Origin: Comamonadaceae bacterium
Lineage (GTDB): Bacteria > Pseudomonadota > Gammaproteobacteria > Burkholderiales > Burkholderiaceae_C
NCBI GenBank assembly: GCA_947460165.1
Contig: CANHKH010000216.1
Location: forward strand, 1 to 6,151
Reading direction: 5' to 3'
Length of the DNA stretch: 6,151 bases
Below, piece after piece: positions 4,571 to 6,151 of this stretch (the stretch's first letter is position 1; each line of letters begins with the position of its first letter). The translations under genes and the position numbers were made by a program. The notes beneath the pieces are model-generated. The model was given only the letters and a program-made list of their open reading frames with translations, made no database searches and was not told the DNA's origin.

Positions 4571-6151
4571 ATGACCGACCGCACCCCAGTTCACCGCCTG
4601 CAAGTGGCCACCGAGCTGCACCGTTTCATTGAAGACCGCGTGCTGCCAGGCACCGGCGTGTCCAACGCCAAATTCTGGAAGGGCTTTGACGCCTTGGTGG
4701 CCGACCTGGCGACCAAGAACATCGCCCTTTTGGCCGAGCGCGACCGCCTGCAAGCCGAGCTGGACGCCTGGCACCAGGCCCACCCCGGCCCGGTGAGCGA
4801 TGCCCAGGCCTACCGCGCCTTCCTGGAAAAAATCGGCTACCTGGTCAAGCCGCCCAAGAAAGTGAAAATCAGCACCCGCCAAGTGGACGCTGAGCTCGCC
4901 ATTCAAGCGGGCCCGCAGCTGGTGGTGCCTGTGCTCAATGCCCGCTACGCGCTCAACGCGGCCAACGCACGCTGGGGCTCTTTGTACGACGCGCTCTATG
5001 GCACCGACGTGATCTCCGAAGCCAATGGCTGCGACAAAGGCCAGGGCTACAACCCAAAGCGCGGCGCCAAGGTGATTGAGTACGCCCGCCATGTGCTGGA
5101 CCGCACCGCACCCTTGCGCAAAGGCTCGCACCTGGACAGCGTGGGCTACCGCATCAAAGACGGCAAGCTGGCCGTCAAGCTCAAGGACGGCAGCAAAACC
5201 TCGCTGGCCGACAAAGCCCAACTCATTGGTTTTCAGGGCGACGCGGCCGCGCCCAGCTCGGTGCTGCTGGCCCACCATGGCCTGCACCTGGACCTTCGCA
5301 TGGACCGCAGCACGCCCATAGGCGCGAGCGACCCTGCAGGCGTGTGCGACCTGGTGCTGGAAGCGGCGCTGTCCACCATCCTCGACCTGGAGGACTCGGT
5401 GGCCGTGGTCGATGCCCAAGACAAGGTGCTCGCCTACGCCAACTGGCTGGGCATTTTGCAAGGCACGCTCACAGAACAAGTGGCCAAGGGCGGCAGCACC
5501 TTCACGCGTGGCCTGAACGCCGACCGCATTTACAGCGCACCCGAGGGCAAGGGCAAGGTCAAGCTGCACGGCCGCTCGCTCATGTTTGTGCGCAACGTGG
5601 GCCACCTGATGACCAACCCGGCCATCCTCTACACCGACAAAAAAGGCCAGGTGCATGAAATCCCCGAGGGCATCTTGGACGCCGTGGTCACCACCACGAT
5701 TGCCATGCACGACCTCAAGCGCACGGGCAAAGACGCGATCCGCAACTCGCGCAAGGGCTCGGTCTACATCGTCAAGCCCAAAATGCACGGCCCGGCCGAG
5801 GTGGCGTTTGCTGACGAGCTGTTCACCCGCGTCGAGGGCATGCTGGGCTTGGCGCCCAGCACCGTCAAGCTGGGCATCATGGACGAGGAAAGGCGCACCA
5901 GCGTCAATCTCAAGGCCTGCATTGCGGCTGCGAAAAGCCGCGTGGCCTTCATCAACACCGGCTTTTTGGATCGCACGGGCGACGAGATGCACACCGCCAT
6001 GTTGGCCGGCCCCATGCTGCGCAAGGGCGACATGAAGACCACGGCGTGGATTCAAGCTTACGAAAAGAACAACGTGCTGGTCGGCTTGTCCTGCGGCTTG
6101 CGCGGCAAGGCGCAAATTGGCAAAGGCATGTGGGCCATGCCCGACCTGATG
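4571..6151 (+). CDS. glcB: Malate synthase G, N-terminal 527 codons (3' end outside window)
   Basis: This cytoplasmic enzyme condenses glyoxylate with acetyl-CoA to malate and CoA, and is used in glycolate/glyoxylate assimilation. The frame is open to the right edge. Family length is about 720-730 residues, so roughly 200 are missing. Visible landmarks are VLNARYALNAANARWGSLYDALYGTD (121-146), LEDSVAVVDAQDK (273-285), GRSLMFVRNVGHLM (334-347), KPKMHGPAEVAFADELF (402-418), GIMDEERRTS (435-444), FLDRTGDEMHT (465-475) and GLRGKAQIGKGMWAMPDLM at the edge. By motif alignment with E. coli MSG from memory, R341 is the catalytic Arg338, and E439 and D467 are the Mg2+ ligands Glu427 and Asp455. The catalytic base Asp631 would lie beyond the window. 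About nine residues are added between the Arg and Glu motifs (around DKKGQ and RTGKDAIRN) relative to E. coli. Length and motifs exclude malate synthase A. The start at 4571 is chosen for its spacing from TGAG; 4562 is an alternative. Confidence 0.96.
   Translation, partial: MTDRTPVHRLQVATELHRFIEDRVLPGTGVSNAKFWKGFDALVADLATKNIALLAERDRLQAELDAWHQAHPGPVSDAQAYRAFLEKIGYLVKPPKKVKISTRQVDAELAIQAGPQLVVPVLNARYALNAANARWGSLYDALYGTDVISEANGCDKGQGYNPKRGAKVIEYARHVLDRTAPLRKGSHLDSVGYRIKDGKLAVKLKDGSKTSLADKAQLIGFQGDAAAPSSVLLAHHGLHLDLRMDRSTPIGASDPAGVCDLVLEAALSTILDLEDSVAVVDAQDKVLAYANWLGILQGTLTEQVAKGGSTFTRGLNADRIYSAPEGKGKVKLHGRSLMFVRNVGHLMTNPAILYTDKKGQVHEIPEGILDAVVTTTIAMHDLKRTGKDAIRNSRKGSVYIVKPKMHGPAEVAFADELFTRVEGMLGLAPSTVKLGIMDEERRTSVNLKACIAAAKSRVAFINTGFLDRTGDEMHTAMLAGPMLRKGDMKTTAWIQAYEKNNVLVGLSCGLRGKAQIGKGMWAMPDLM

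Noticed and set aside
4547..6115. Minus-strand open frame of 522 codons antisense to glcB
   Set aside because: It mirrors the glcB codons in GC-rich sequence. The translation is rich in Ala, Gly, His, Val and Gln with no recognisable domain, whereas the plus strand gives unmistakable malate synthase G.

Overview
The window is GC-rich and gene-dense. Its proteins look like those of a beta-proteobacterium of the Burkholderiales, most likely Comamonadaceae (Acidovorax/Comamonas-like). This rests on recognised protein motifs and base composition; no database search was possible. It reads as ordinary chromosome: no tRNA, rRNA, CRISPR array, transposase or phage gene was seen, and no stretch over 300 bases lacks a gene.

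Layout, left to right. (1) A plus-strand two-component operon: the 3' end of a BaeS-like sensor kinase (1-324), overlapping by 4 bases a complete BaeR-like response regulator (321-1094). (2) A minus-strand ketopantoate reductase, panE (985-1989). It converges on baeR, and the two coding regions overlap by 110 bases, with a perfect 14-bp tandem duplication inside the overlap. (3) A divergent 126-base gap with a sigma70-like promoter placed so that its transcript would start at, or one base before, the start codon of a plus-strand AAA_14/DUF4143 ATPase (2116-3294). (4) A 24-base tail-to-tail gap, then minus-strand yciH (3319-3690), an eIF1/SUI1-like protein with a four-cysteine cluster. (5) A divergent 80-base gap, then a plus-strand type II haloacid dehalogenase (3771-4496) with a complete active-site set. 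(6) After 74 bases holding a promoter, a dyad and a T-rich leader, the first 527 codons of malate synthase G, glcB (4571 to the right edge).

Working together. BaeS and BaeR form an envelope-stress signalling pair. PanE serves pantothenate/CoA synthesis. The dehalogenase and malate synthase G make the most interesting pair: hydrolysis of a haloacetate gives glycolate, oxidation of glycolate gives glyoxylate, and malate synthase G condenses glyoxylate with acetyl-CoA to malate. The adjacency fits a haloacetate/glycolate assimilation route, but the glcB promoter signals suggest glcB can also be transcribed alone. No clearly new multi-gene system was found. The points worth a second look are the baeR/panE 3' overlap, the putative leaderless ATPase promoter, the hairpin that could mask the yciH ribosome-binding site, and the glcB promoter architecture.
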